Assembly (NCBI GenBank): GCA_003246265.1
Contig: QKAU01000007.1
Span: 51,461-115,460, forward strand
Direction: 5' to 3'
Source of the DNA: Kiritimatiellales bacterium
GTDB taxonomy: Bacteria > Verrucomicrobiota > Kiritimatiellia > Kiritimatiellales > Pontiellaceae
DNA length: 64,000 nt
In this document: positions 9,041-17,674 of the stretch, piece after piece
How the letters are laid out: each line of letters begins with the position of its first letter
How positions within the stretch are numbered: the first letter of the stretch is position 1
Program-made: the position numbers and the translations under genes
The notes under the pieces: model-generated
What the model saw: the letters and a program-made list of their open reading frames with translations, nothing else
Told to the model about the DNA's origin: nothing
Databases searched by the model: none

Positions 9041-11095
9041 TCAACGCAACAGCTCCGCCAGCGTCCACTCTTCGGGCGGCGGTCCGAACAGGACCGGCTG
9101 GTTGAACGGGGCCATCCGGAAATGGTTGGTGCCGGGCTGCACCGGAAGATCGAACTCGATCTTCTTGTGCGCCAGACGCAGCGGCAGGTTGCAACCGATG
9201 TTCGCCAGCTGCCCCAGATCGATCGGCACCGCCGTCCATTGCTTCCGCTCCGGCACGTAGACCTGGTGAACCGCCTGCTGGACCGACACCATCGTGGCGG
9301 TGCCGCCGGCTTCCACCCGCACGGAGCCGGAACCCACCATGGCGATCGGCAGCGCGATGTGGAGCGTTGTTGCCGGGCCTGCGTGCAAGACCGTGAAATC
9401 GAGCGGCTGCTGCAGTACCCGCAGGGGCTCGCAGCCCCCCTGGCCATCGCGCACCAGCAGCAACGGCATCCGCGCCGGATAGAGCATCAGCGGCCGGCCC
9501 CGGTCGTGGACCCGGGCCAGAAGGTCCTCCCCGTCCAGGTAGGCGTATTCCATCGTCTTGCCGACCATCGGATTCAGCCCCATGGCATCGAGCTTCGTGG
9601 CATGGACGTCGTTTTCGACACGGATGCGGCGCTCCAGCAGCCCGCCCACCCGGTCGAAGGCGGCCATCGCCGCGGGGCGGCCGAACGAGCTGCGCTTGAC
9701 GACCAGGTCCGGATAGGTGGCGGCCACTTGGAGCAGCATCGCCTCGAGGCGCAGCTTGTCGAAATCGTCGTCGCTCTCGTAGACCGGCAGGGCGGCGAAG
9801 GTGCAGTTGGTCGGCCACGACGAAGCGAGATGGTGCATGTCGTAGGTGTTTTCCAGCAGAAGAAGCCGTTCCCCGCCGAGGGCTTCGACGGCCGCCTTTG
9901 CGCGGGCGAGGTTCATCCGCTTCGCCTCCATCCGGTAGTAGTGGCCGAAGGCCGGCGTCATGCAGGCGAGATAGAGGAGGGCCAAGCCGCCTGCAACCGG
10001 CCGGTGGAACCGGGTGCCGCGGAACCGCATCCAGAACGCGCGGAAGCCGGCGGCGGAAAGGATCATGGTGCACCAGGCGATCCAGAACATGTAGCGCACC
10101 GACATCATGCTCGCGGGGCGCTGGCCCAGCCTGGGATAGACATAGAAGCAGAGCAGGAACGACAACGCGCACAACGTACCGGCAAAGAACATCGCCATCC
10201 GGCCGCGGTTGTCCGACAGGACCGCGCCGGCAACGGCAACCAGCGCAAAGCAAGCCATTCGCCACCCATTGCCCCAGCTGAAGCGCAGGAAGACGTCGTA
10301 CATCAGGCTGGGCGGAGGCAGGGGCCGATCGCGCCCCTCGCCCAGCATGCCCTGCAGCTTGCCGCCCATGTAGTGATTCATTTCCAGATAGCTGAGCACC
10401 AGGACGGCCACAAGGACCAGGAAGATCCACAGCAACCGGATCCCGTAGACCTTCCCCTGCCCGCGCCCGCGTTCGCGCAGGAACCGGATGGCAAGGATCG
10501 CCGCACAGCAAAGGCCCGCCGCCGGGAAGAGCAGCTGCGCGGCATAATGGAAGCTGCCGGCAAGCACCCCCCACACCCCCAGCAACACCCAGCGCCAGGC
10601 GGGAATCCGCGCATCGATCGGCAGGAGCACGGTGGAGAGGAGCGAGCCCAGGAACAGCCACAAGCCGAGGCCGAAGAAGATGTAGCAGCGAAGTTCCTGG
10701 GAATAGTAGACCAGGTAGAACGAGGTCGCCGTGAAGAAGGCCGCCAGCAGCCCGAAGAGGGGATCGTCCGGTCGCCGGAAGGCAAGGAAGGCGGCCAGCA
10801 CCATCGCCACGCCAGCCATGGCGCCCGGCAGCTTGGCGGAGCGGACCGACTTCCCCCGTTCCCAGAAGGCGCGCTGGATCACGTAGCTGAATGGCGGCAT
10901 GTGGTCGATGCCCTTGATATGCCGCTCCACCAGCTGCGGGTACGGCATCGAAATGCCGGTCATCTGGATGCTTTCGTCGTTCCACAGCGGAAGGCGGTCC
11001 AACCCGTAGAAGCGCAGCCCGGCGCCAAGGCAGAGGATCGACAGGAGAATGATCCAGACACCCCGCACCTTTCCCGACAGTCGTCCCTCGACCAC
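9041..11095 (-). CDS. GT-C (PMT/ArnT-like) membrane glycosyltransferase
   Basis: The GTG start at 11095 overlaps the stop of the upstream GT4 gene by one base (TAGTG) and has AGGGGGG just before it, so I prefer it to the longer open frame. The protein is 684 residues. After the first membrane helix comes GLDRLPLWNDESIQ, the acidic loop typical of PMT-type enzymes. About ten further hydrophobic segments follow, then a soluble C-terminal domain. These enzymes transfer sugars from polyprenyl-phosphate donors on the outer face of the inner membrane. Context with GtrA, GT4 and a GT2-flippase supports a surface-glycan or protein-glycosylation role. Confidence 0.75.
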   Translation of the reverse strand: MVEGRLSGKVRGVWIILLSILCLGAGLRFYGLDRLPLWNDESIQMTGISMPYPQLVERHIKGIDHMPPFSYVIQRAFWERGKSVRSAKLPGAMAGVAMVLAAFLAFRRPDDPLFGLLAAFFTATSFYLVYYSQELRCYIFFGLGLWLFLGSLLSTVLLPIDARIPAWRWVLLGVWGVLAGSFHYAAQLLFPAAGLCCAAILAIRFLRERGRGQGKVYGIRLLWIFLVLVAVLVLSYLEMNHYMGGKLQGMLGEGRDRPLPPPSLMYDVFLRFSWGNGWRMACFALVAVAGAVLSDNRGRMAMFFAGTLCALSFLLCFYVYPRLGQRPASMMSVRYMFWIAWCTMILSAAGFRAFWMRFRGTRFHRPVAGGLALLYLACMTPAFGHYYRMEAKRMNLARAKAAVEALGGERLLLLENTYDMHHLASSWPTNCTFAALPVYESDDDFDKLRLEAMLLQVAATYPDLVVKRSSFGRPAAMAAFDRVGGLLERRIRVENDVHATKLDAMGLNPMVGKTMEYAYLDGEDLLARVHDRGRPLMLYPARMPLLLVRDGQGGCEPLRVLQQPLDFTVLHAGPATTLHIALPIAMVGSGSVRVEAGGTATMVSVQQAVHQVYVPERKQWTAVPIDLGQLANIGCNLPLRLAHKKIEFDLPVQPGTNHFRMAPFNQPVLFGPPPEEWTLAELLR

Positions 11096-12204
11096 TAGCG
11101 CCCCCCTTCCCGCACGATCTCCTCCAGATAGGCGAGCATCTCGCGGCTGTTGCGTTCCCAGCTGAAACCGGCCGCCCATTCGAGCCCCTGTTCGACAAGA
11201 CGGCAGGCGAGCGACGGATCGGCCAGCACCGCGCGCACCTTGGCGGCGGCATCGTCGAGGTCGCCGAAGCGGTAGAGCAGGCCGGTCTTGCCATCGACCA
11301 CGCTGTCGCACAGGCCGGTCGTATTGTTGGCCACCACCGGACAGCCGCAGGCGTTGGCCTCGATAACGCTCAACCCCCACCCCTCCTTGTAGCTCGATTG
11401 GAGGTGGACGGAAGCCTCCTGCAGCAGGCGGATTTTCTCCGCCTCGCCCACGAACCCGGCCAGGCGGACCTTGTCGCGCAGGCCGTGCATTTCGATGTGC
11501 CGCTTGAGCGCAGGCATGTACGGGCCGTCCCCCACAATCACCAGTTCCATGCCGGGGAACTCCGGCAGCAGCCTTTCCAGCACGCGGCAGGCGTCGACGG
11601 GTCCCTTGTATTTCTGGATGCGGCCCAGCCACACCATGTACGGCTTCTTGGGTGCCGGGACCGGCTGGTACCTCGCCAGGTCGGCCCCGTTGTGGATGAC
11701 GCGGACGTTGCCGGGCGGCACCTTCATCGCCAGCAGTTCCTTGCGGGTGGAATCGCTAACGACCGAGAAGCGGCACGTGCGGTAGACGAGGCGGATCATC
11801 TCTTCGGAAAGCCAGATGAAGAGCGCGAGCGGGAGGGAAGCCTCGCGGAAGATGGAGGAGCGCCACAGGTGGTGCATCTGGATCGCGAGCGGCCCCTTGT
11901 AGACGAGCGGGGAATAGAACGGCAGCTTGTTGAAATCCTCCACCACGACGTCGGGCCGGTGCCTTTCCACCCAGCCGCGCAGCCTGGCCATGCAGAGGAA
12001 GGAGAAGGTGGCGTCGCGGCCCAGCCGATGCACCTCGATGCCGTCGATATCATCGTCCGGAGCGCACCCCGGGAAGGCGCAGCTGTACAGGATGACCTTG
12101 TGTCCCTGCCGGGCCAGCGGGGCATAGACCTGTTGCAGGCGGAAATCGGCCCCGCCCGCCCGGGGGTGCCTGACATCGCGCCAATTGATTACCAGGATCC
12201 GCAT
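11095..12204 (-). CDS. Glycosyltransferase family 4
   Basis: The start at 12204 (MRILVINWRDVRHPRAGGA) is a classic GT4 N-terminus; longer open frames to 12678 are shadow extension. The protein is 369 residues. VVDEF-like HRPDVVVEDFNKLPF, RFSVVSDSTRKEL, NVRVIHNGADLARYQ and PYMVWLGRIQKYKGP are family landmarks, and SSYKEGWGLSVIEANACGCPVVA is the donor-binding EX7E region. A retaining transferase acting in the cytoplasm is expected. It lies 8 bases downstream of GtrA and overlaps the PMT-like gene, so it belongs to the 12725-to-4494 transcription unit. Its donor sugar is unknown. Confidence 0.9.
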   Translation of the reverse strand: MRILVINWRDVRHPRAGGADFRLQQVYAPLARQGHKVILYSCAFPGCAPDDDIDGIEVHRLGRDATFSFLCMARLRGWVERHRPDVVVEDFNKLPFYSPLVYKGPLAIQMHHLWRSSIFREASLPLALFIWLSEEMIRLVYRTCRFSVVSDSTRKELLAMKVPPGNVRVIHNGADLARYQPVPAPKKPYMVWLGRIQKYKGPVDACRVLERLLPEFPGMELVIVGDGPYMPALKRHIEMHGLRDKVRLAGFVGEAEKIRLLQEASVHLQSSYKEGWGLSVIEANACGCPVVANNTTGLCDSVVDGKTGLLYRFGDLDDAAAKVRAVLADPSLACRLVEQGLEWAAGFSWERNSREMLAYLEEIVREGGR

Positions 12205-12212
12205 CCGCCGCC

Positions 12213-12725
12213 TCAGTATTTGAACACCACCAGCTTGCGCAGCAGGAAGTTGGCGGTGACGCCGAGCGCAAGGACGAAAACGTAGGTATAGGTCATGTGC
12301 CAGCCGAACCGCCCCACCAGCAACGCCCCGAGCGAGGTGCCGCCCAGGAAGATCGCGGCGGAGACGGTGAAGAACAGCAGCACCTCCTTGATCCGGTGGT
12401 GCCGGCCACTCTCGAAGACGTAGAGGATGTTGAGCAGGTAGACCACGCCGTTGGAGAGGAAGAAGCAGATGGACTTGATGATCCAGTAGTTCCGCAGCAG
12501 GGTCTCCGCCGACACCTCGCGGACGGGAAAACCGGCCAGCGCCAGCAGGCGCGCCACGGGATCCCCCGGCTGCAGGCAGGGGAAGACCAGCCAAGCGAGC
12601 AGGTAGAACGCCAGCGCATCGACGCCAACGGCGATGCCGCCGCAGACCACGTATTTCGCCACCTGCGTATAGGGGCACTCCTTGTGGCGGAGAAAGGCAT
12701 AGAAGTTGGAAAGGATCTGCGGCAT
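12213..12725 (-). CDS. GtrA family membrane protein
   Basis: The start at 12725 (MPQILSNFYAFLRHK) gives a 170-residue protein; upstream residues in the open frame are not membrane-like and were left out. Four hydrophobic segments follow, starting with VAKYVVCGGIAVGVDALAFYLL, with KSICFFLSNGVVYLLNILYVF and a C-terminal LALGVTANFLLRKLVVFKY. This is the GtrA/DPMS pattern. GtrA proteins help flip or present polyprenyl-phosphate sugars and are usually paired with a GT2 synthase and a GT-C transferase. Both partners are present downstream here. It is probably the first gene of this glycan operon. Confidence 0.85.
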   Translation of the reverse strand: MPQILSNFYAFLRHKECPYTQVAKYVVCGGIAVGVDALAFYLLAWLVFPCLQPGDPVARLLALAGFPVREVSAETLLRNYWIIKSICFFLSNGVVYLLNILYVFESGRHHRIKEVLLFFTVSAAIFLGGTSLGALLVGRFGWHMTYTYVFVLALGVTANFLLRKLVVFKY

Positions 12726-12877
12726 CGGTTTGTTCGCCCCCGGCCTGCGATGGAGGGCGCCGGGATTTACGCAGTTTCGCTCCCCCAAGGCGAGAGTTTT
12801 TGTCAATTCGTCCGCGTCAAATCCCCCTCCCTGGTGTATAGATGCCCGACACTGCAACAACCGCGGGGGACTGACCG

Positions 12878-13732
12878 ATGGGAAAACTGACCGACCTGAA
12901 AAACCGGCTGCTGGTGGGCGGCACGCGCTTCGTCGACGTGCGCGGCTTCTGGCTGCGCAACGAGCTGGAAGCGATGCAGCGGCTGCCGAAGTACGCCGAC
13001 CCGCTCAACCTTGCGTCCTTCGGCCGCAAGGTCTTCTCTCAAAACGACGAAGACGGCATCATCGCCGAGATCTTCCGCCGTATCGGCACCACCAACCGCA
13101 TCTTCGTCGAGTTCGGCTGTGGCGACGGCATGGAGAACAACACCTACGCCCTCCTCTTCCAGGACTGGACCGGGCTCTGGATTGACGGCTCGCCCAGGAA
13201 CATCCGCAAGATCCGCGACGGGCTTCCGCAGACCATCGCCTCCGGACAGCTCGCCGTCGTCGAATCCTTCATCACCAGGGACAATATCGACAAGCTGATC
13301 GCCGCCCACATCAAGACGAGGGAGATCGACCTGCTTTCGGTGGACATCGACGGCAACGACTATTTCGTCTGGGACGCGATCAACTGCATCGAGCCGCGCG
13401 TGCTGGTGATGGAGTACAACGCCAAGTTCGCCCCACCCATCCGCTACTGCATGGCCTACGATCCCGAACACGGCTGGGACTATACCGACCACGGCGGCGT
13501 ATCGCTCAAGTTCATCGAGGAGAAGGCCTCGGCCAAGGGCTACGCGCTCGTGGGTTGCAGTCTCTCCGGTGCCAACGCCTTCTTTGTCCGGAAGGAGCTG
13601 GCCGCCGGCAAGTTTGAGGAACCCTTCACCGCCGAAAAGCACTACGAACCGGCGCGCGCCCACCTCGCGAAGATCAAATCGGGCCATCCCACCGTATTCA
13701 AGACGCTGGAGCGGCGGTTGCGCAACGGCTAG
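12878..13732 (+). CDS. FkbM-like methyltransferase-fold protein
   Basis: A protein of 284 residues. After a basic N-terminus, VFSQNDEDGIIAEIFRRI leads into IFVEFGCGDGMENNT, a SAM-binding motif I of the FkbM-like class, and LWIDGSPRNI follows. LLSVDIDGNDYFVWDAI corresponds to the DIEG region of FkbM proteins, with D and G kept. Such proteins are common in glycan loci and are presumed methyltransferases. It is divergent from the GtrA operon, with a 152-base gap. The 3' end overlaps the convergent hemolysin III gene by 4 bases. Its substrate is unknown. Confidence 0.7.
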   Translation: MGKLTDLKNRLLVGGTRFVDVRGFWLRNELEAMQRLPKYADPLNLASFGRKVFSQNDEDGIIAEIFRRIGTTNRIFVEFGCGDGMENNTYALLFQDWTGLWIDGSPRNIRKIRDGLPQTIASGQLAVVESFITRDNIDKLIAAHIKTREIDLLSVDIDGNDYFVWDAINCIEPRVLVMEYNAKFAPPIRYCMAYDPEHGWDYTDHGGVSLKFIEEKASAKGYALVGCSLSGANAFFVRKELAAGKFEEPFTAEKHYEPARAHLAKIKSGHPTVFKTLERRLRNG

Positions 13733-14379
13733 AGCGCAATCCCGAAGAGGATGCTGAAAAAGTGGCACAGGCTCCCCGCGAGCACGAAGAGGTGCCAGAC
13801 GGTGTGAGACCATTTGAGCGACTTCCAGGCATAGAAGAACGCACCGACCGAATAGCACAGCCCGCCCGCCGCGAGGAACGCGAACCCCGTACCCGAAAGC
13901 TCGCGGTAGAGCGGACGCACCGCAACCACGCAGAACCACCCCATGAAGAGGTAGCCGGCCAACGAAACCCGTTCGAACCGGCCGGTGCAGAAGATCTTGA
14001 AGAGAATCCCGAGCACGGCGCTTCCCCAGACCGCGCCGAAGAGGGTCCAGCCCAGCACGCCCCGCAGCGGGGCCAGCGCATACGGGGTGTAGGTCCCGGC
14101 GATCAGCAGGTAGATGGCGGCATGGTCCACCACCTTCAGCATCCGCTTCGCCCGCGGGTTCCGGACGGCATGGTAGAGTGTCGACCCCAAATAGAGGAGG
14201 ATGAAGGTCGCCCCGTAGACCGCGCAACTCGCCACTTCCCATGCCCCCTTGCGCAGGGCGGAAAAAACCACCAGCAGCACCAGTACGGCGATGCCGATGA
14301 TGAAGCCCGCCCCATGCGTAATGGCGTGCGCAAGTTCTTCGCCGGCGCTGTAGGAAGTGGTTTTCCCCGATTTCATCAT
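13729..14379 (-). CDS. Hemolysin III / TrhA family membrane protein (PAQR)
   Basis: The start at 14379 follows a GAGGA site; a second ATG follows immediately at 14376. The protein is 216 residues with seven hydrophobic segments. Family motifs are all present: EELAHAITHGAGFIIG, LYLGSTLYHA, VDHAAIYLLIAGTYTP and a last-helix HTVWHLFVLAGSLCHF. The conserved histidines and aspartate form the metal site known in the PAQR family. Bacterial members (TrhA) affect membrane-lipid homeostasis, and the hemolysin name is historical. It appears to be a single-gene unit facing the PrsW gene. Confidence 0.9.
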   Translation of the reverse strand: MMKSGKTTSYSAGEELAHAITHGAGFIIGIAVLVLLVVFSALRKGAWEVASCAVYGATFILLYLGSTLYHAVRNPRAKRMLKVVDHAAIYLLIAGTYTPYALAPLRGVLGWTLFGAVWGSAVLGILFKIFCTGRFERVSLAGYLFMGWFCVVAVRPLYRELSGTGFAFLAAGGLCYSVGAFFYAWKSLKWSHTVWHLFVLAGSLCHFFSILFGIAL

Positions 14380-14464
14380 GTCCTCGTCCACTCGTTCGCG
14401 ATATTGTGCACCCTTGCCTGCCGTTTTGAAACCCGTCACTGAATAAACCTTGAAGGAGGCGGCC

Positions 14465-15547
14465 ATGCTCGAATCCATTCTCGTCGCCCTGTCGTTCGGC
14501 ATCGGCCTGCTGGTCGTCCAGCACCTGCGCCGGTTCGACCTCCATGAGCAGGAACCATTCGGGGCGATGGCGGCCGTCGCGCTCTGCGGCGGAATCCTTT
14601 CCATCCTGATCTCATTTTTCCTCTACCGCATGCTGCACGCCAACGGGATCCACATCCGTGCCGGAATCCCCTCTACCCTCATTTTCGTCGGGCTGGTGGA
14701 GGAGGCCGCCAAGCTGGCGGCGCTCTTCTTCTGCTTGCCCATCATCCGCCGCGAAATGGACGAACCGACCGACGGATTGATCTACATGGCCTGCGTGGCG
14801 CTCGGCTTCTCCCTCATCGAGAACTGGTTCTACGCCACCACCCATCCCCTCCAAACCGGCCTGATCGCCATTCGGCTGGTCATTTGCACACCCATGCACA
14901 TCGCCTTCAGCATCATCATGGGGCTCGCCTTCTTCTGGACCATGCGGTTCAAGGGCGGCTGGGGCGTCCTATTGCTGGCCTATCTCTTCGCCAGCGCCTA
15001 CCACGCCCTCTACGACATCCTCGCCAGCCAGTGGATCCTGCTGCCAGCCCTCTACCTCGTTGTAAAGGGAGGCTACCTGTGGATGTACCGCCTGCTGGGC
15101 TACACCGCCGCCATCTCGCCCTTTCGTCGCCCGCTGGCCGAAACCCTCCTCGAGGATGGCCGGCCCGCCTTGGAAGAGGGGCTGGAGTGCCTGGACTGCG
15201 GGAACCGCGCACCCAAGCCCACGAGTCGCCGAGGACGGATCCGCGTCCAGCGCTGCGAGGCCTGCGGCGCCTATCTCTGCTCCCCCTCCGACCTCGCGCA
15301 GATCGTCCACCAGTACGGCTCGCTCTTCGGCAGCCTCAAGCGGCGGAGCCGAAGACTCTCCCGCCACCGCAAGAACCTCTGGGTGCTGGTCGACGGCAAT
15401 CGCATCGACCGGAAGAAGCAGGTCGCCTGCTTCCGGCTCGACGAATTCAGCGATGTCCTTGAGAAGCTCAGCCAGGAAGTCCGGAAGCGCACCGAGCGCG
15501 CCTGGTGGTTCCCGCTAAGGGTCGAACATCAGCTGGGCGGCGACTGA
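14465..15547 (+). CDS. PrsW-like intramembrane metalloprotease with C-terminal zinc ribbon
   Basis: The ATG at 14465 follows GAAGGAGG by 6 bases; a TTG at 14450 was rejected because it would lie upstream of that site. The protein is 360 residues. The first half has about seven to eight membrane segments with the PrsW motifs FVGLVEEAAKLAALF, ALGFSLIENWFYA and later histidines (CTPMHIAFSII and SAYHALYDIL). PrsW proteases cut membrane proteins, for example anti-sigma factors. The C-terminal half is soluble with a CLDCGN...CEACGAYLC four-cysteine ribbon near residues 240-275, then a basic tail. The ribbon is an unusual addition. Confidence 0.8.
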   Translation: MLESILVALSFGIGLLVVQHLRRFDLHEQEPFGAMAAVALCGGILSILISFFLYRMLHANGIHIRAGIPSTLIFVGLVEEAAKLAALFFCLPIIRREMDEPTDGLIYMACVALGFSLIENWFYATTHPLQTGLIAIRLVICTPMHIAFSIIMGLAFFWTMRFKGGWGVLLLAYLFASAYHALYDILASQWILLPALYLVVKGGYLWMYRLLGYTAAISPFRRPLAETLLEDGRPALEEGLECLDCGNRAPKPTSRRGRIRVQRCEACGAYLCSPSDLAQIVHQYGSLFGSLKRRSRRLSRHRKNLWVLVDGNRIDRKKQVACFRLDEFSDVLEKLSQEVRKRTERAWWFPLRVEHQLGGD

Positions 15548-16099
15548 TCAGTCGCGCAGGTAGTGGCACCCGTGCCCGCCGTGCTTCTTGAAGTAGTCCT
15601 GGTGGTACTCCTCGGCGGGGTAGAAGGTGGTGGCCTGGACGACCTCGGTAACGATCGGCTTCTGCCAGCGCTTCTGCGCCTCGGGCATGGTCTTTTCGGC
15701 GGCCTCCTTCTGCCCATCGTTCAGGTAGAAGATCGCCGACCGGTACTGGTCGCCCACGTCGGGCCCCTGCCGGTTGACGCTGGTCGGGTCGTGCAGACGC
15801 CAGAAGTAGAGCAGCAGCTCCTCGTAGGAGACCCGGGCCGGATCGTAGACCACTTCGACCGCTTCGGCATGGCCGGTCCCGTGGCCGCAGACTTCGCGGT
15901 AGGTCGGGTTTGCGGTATGCCCTCCGGTGTACCCGCAGGTGGTGTCGACCACGCCATCCAGCTCCTGGAAAAGGGCCTCCACGCCCCAGAAGCAGCCGCC
16001 CGCGAATATCGCCTTCTCCATCTTCGCCTCCTGTCTATCCGCCGCGCCCGCGCACACCGCCAACGCCACGGCTCCCGCCAAACATGCCATCGTCTTCAT
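15548..16099 (-). CDS. msrA: Peptide-methionine (S)-S-oxide reductase MsrA, exported
   Basis: A protein of 183 residues starting at 16099, with a GAGGAG site upstream. Residues 1-20 are a hydrophobic signal peptide, so the enzyme probably acts in the periplasm. The catalytic AGGCFWG motif has its cysteine at residue 36. Conserved segments GVVDTTCGYTGGHTANPTY, VCGHGTGHAEAV and VGDQYRSAIFY follow, and the protein ends HGGHGCHYLRD. The enzyme reduces methionine-S-sulfoxide in proteins. Its end abuts the convergent PrsW-like gene. Confidence 0.95.
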   Translation of the reverse strand: MKTMACLAGAVALAVCAGAADRQEAKMEKAIFAGGCFWGVEALFQELDGVVDTTCGYTGGHTANPTYREVCGHGTGHAEAVEVVYDPARVSYEELLLYFWRLHDPTSVNRQGPDVGDQYRSAIFYLNDGQKEAAEKTMPEAQKRWQKPIVTEVVQATTFYPAEEYHQDYFKKHGGHGCHYLRD

Positions 16100-16152
16100 G
16101 GGCCCACTCCTCGGCTTGGTTGCTGGGTTAGATGCCAGAGCCCGCCGGCTGT

Positions 16153-17145
16153 TCAACCTTCGTCGCCCGCGAGGGCCACGACGGCCTGGCGAACCCCCAG
16201 CACCACCTTGGCCATGCGGTCGAAATCCAGGGTGTCGGCGGTGTCGGAAGGACGATGGTAGTTCGGGTTCCTGAGGAATGCGGTATCCGTCAGCATGACC
16301 GCCGTGAATCCGTGGTTCCAGTAGTTGCGATGGTCGGAATAGTCGAGTCCGGGAAACCCCTTCGGCGCGCACATGGCATGCACGGGCAGATCGGTCGCCC
16401 CGCGCATCGCCCCCTTCACGCGCCGAGCGAGCCTGCGGTCCCCGAACGATCCGACCACCGCGATGAAGTCGCCCCGGTCGGGATAGAAGAGCCGCAGCAG
16501 CAGCGACGGGTAGCGCTGGCTTCCGTCCGCATCCTTGAAGCAGCCGATCATCTCCAGGCAGATCATCGCCTCGACGCGCGCGCCTGCCTGTTTCAGGCCA
16601 TAGGCGTGCCGGGCGCTTCCCATGTTGCCGGAACGGAAGAAGGGCGGCTCTTCGAGCGTGTAGGCCACCAGCTCGACCGGCTGGCGCAGCCCGGATGCGC
16701 CGAGCAGGTAGGCCAGTTCGACCAGGCCCGCGATGCCCGATGCGTTGTCGTCCGCGCCGGGCGTTTCCCCGCAGGCGTCGTAATGGGCTCCAACCACCAG
16801 CCGTTCGCCTTCCGCAGGACCGAAGGAGGCGATGACGTTGCGGTAGATCTTCCCGTCGACTTCGTAGCGCTGCTCGGAAACGGCGCCTCCCGCCTTGCGG
16901 AAATGTTCGCCGATGTAGTCCGCGCACCGGTCGAGGTTCCAGATCCGCCTGTAGTCGCGCGGATGGAATTGCCGGGAAAGCACCTCCACATGGCTGCGGA
17001 GCCGGGCGGGATCGACCGCGAAACCGGAAGGAGGAGAGTGGGCGCGCGACGGCAGTGCGGTGGCGACATACAGCGACAGGAGGAAGGAGGGCACCACGAC
17101 GGCCGGGAACCCCAGCCTGAGCAGTATGCGTTTCCGGGCAACCAT
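16153..17145 (-). CDS. M28 family zinc aminopeptidase, membrane-anchored or exported
   Basis: A protein of 330 residues with an N-terminal hydrophobic anchor after RKRILLRLGF. The M28 zinc-ligand motifs are in order: VVGAHYDACGETPGADDNASG (His and bridging Asp), YTLEEPPFF (catalytic and ligand Glu), ICLEMIG and NPNYHRPSDT (last His). The family removes N-terminal residues from peptides outside the cytoplasm. It has the same orientation as msrA downstream and a small membrane protein upstream (24-base gap), possibly one unit. Confidence 0.85.
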   Translation of the reverse strand: MVARKRILLRLGFPAVVVPSFLLSLYVATALPSRAHSPPSGFAVDPARLRSHVEVLSRQFHPRDYRRIWNLDRCADYIGEHFRKAGGAVSEQRYEVDGKIYRNVIASFGPAEGERLVVGAHYDACGETPGADDNASGIAGLVELAYLLGASGLRQPVELVAYTLEEPPFFRSGNMGSARHAYGLKQAGARVEAMICLEMIGCFKDADGSQRYPSLLLRLFYPDRGDFIAVVGSFGDRRLARRVKGAMRGATDLPVHAMCAPKGFPGLDYSDHRNYWNHGFTAVMLTDTAFLRNPNYHRPSDTADTLDFDRMAKVVLGVRQAVVALAGDEG

Positions 17146-17169
17146 TCGCTCCCTCCCGTCCCGATCCCC

Positions 17170-17658
17170 CTAGCGCCGGGAACCCGTACGGCGGATCAGG
17201 CCGAGGAAGGCGAGGAAGAGGAAGATGCCGCCCATGACATAGGTGAATTTCCAGATCTCCCGCTGCTTCAACTCGAGCTGGTAGGAGGAGTAGCTCATGC
17301 GGGTGACGCCGTTTTCGCGCATATCGTAGAGATGCCGCTTCCAGAACTTCGGGAAGCGGCGGGCGTAGCGCATCTGGACCGGGGTGCCCGCGGGCATGTG
17401 CTTGAGCGTCAGTTCGAAGTTCGGCGTGTACTCGATGTAGTAGAGCTGCTCGCGGTTGTCGACGACGGCGTAGACCATCAGTTCATCCTTGAGGAAGTCG
17501 AGCTTGCCGCTGCGGCTCCAGGCCTTGAGACGATAGCGGCTGTAGACCCCTACATCCTGGTTCAACTCCTTGAGGCTGGGCATTACGGCATTGTCCACCA
17601 CCACCGCCCAGACACAGAAACAGAGGATGAACATCCAACCGATGAATTTCAGTTTCAT
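17170..17658 (-). CDS. Hypothetical protein with two membrane segments
   Basis: A protein of 162 residues, not recognised. Residues 5-25 are a membrane or signal segment (FIGWMFILCFCVWAVVVDNAV). The middle, about 95 residues, is soluble with LMVYAVVDNREQLYYIEYTPN and many aromatic and basic residues. A second membrane helix (FTYVMGGIFLFLAFLGLI) lies near the C-terminus, followed by RRTGSRR. The soluble part is probably extracytoplasmic. It lies between the UPF0210 gene and the M28 peptidase on the same strand with gaps of 16 and 24 bases, so it is likely co-transcribed with them. The function is unknown. Confidence 0.6.
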   Translation of the reverse strand: MKLKFIGWMFILCFCVWAVVVDNAVMPSLKELNQDVGVYSRYRLKAWSRSGKLDFLKDELMVYAVVDNREQLYYIEYTPNFELTLKHMPAGTPVQMRYARRFPKFWKRHLYDMRENGVTRMSYSSYQLELKQREIWKFTYVMGGIFLFLAFLGLIRRTGSRR

Positions 17659-17674
17659 GGTCCGCTCCTTCTCG

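Noticed and set aside
6508..9105. Very long plus-strand frame opposite the YfhO-like gene
   Set aside because: Composition is Arg/Gly/Pro-rich, typical of antisense reading of GC-rich coding DNA. The minus strand has membrane helices and a family motif.
9026..11098. 690-residue plus-strand frame
   Set aside because: Antisense shadow of the PMT-like gene, with no motifs.
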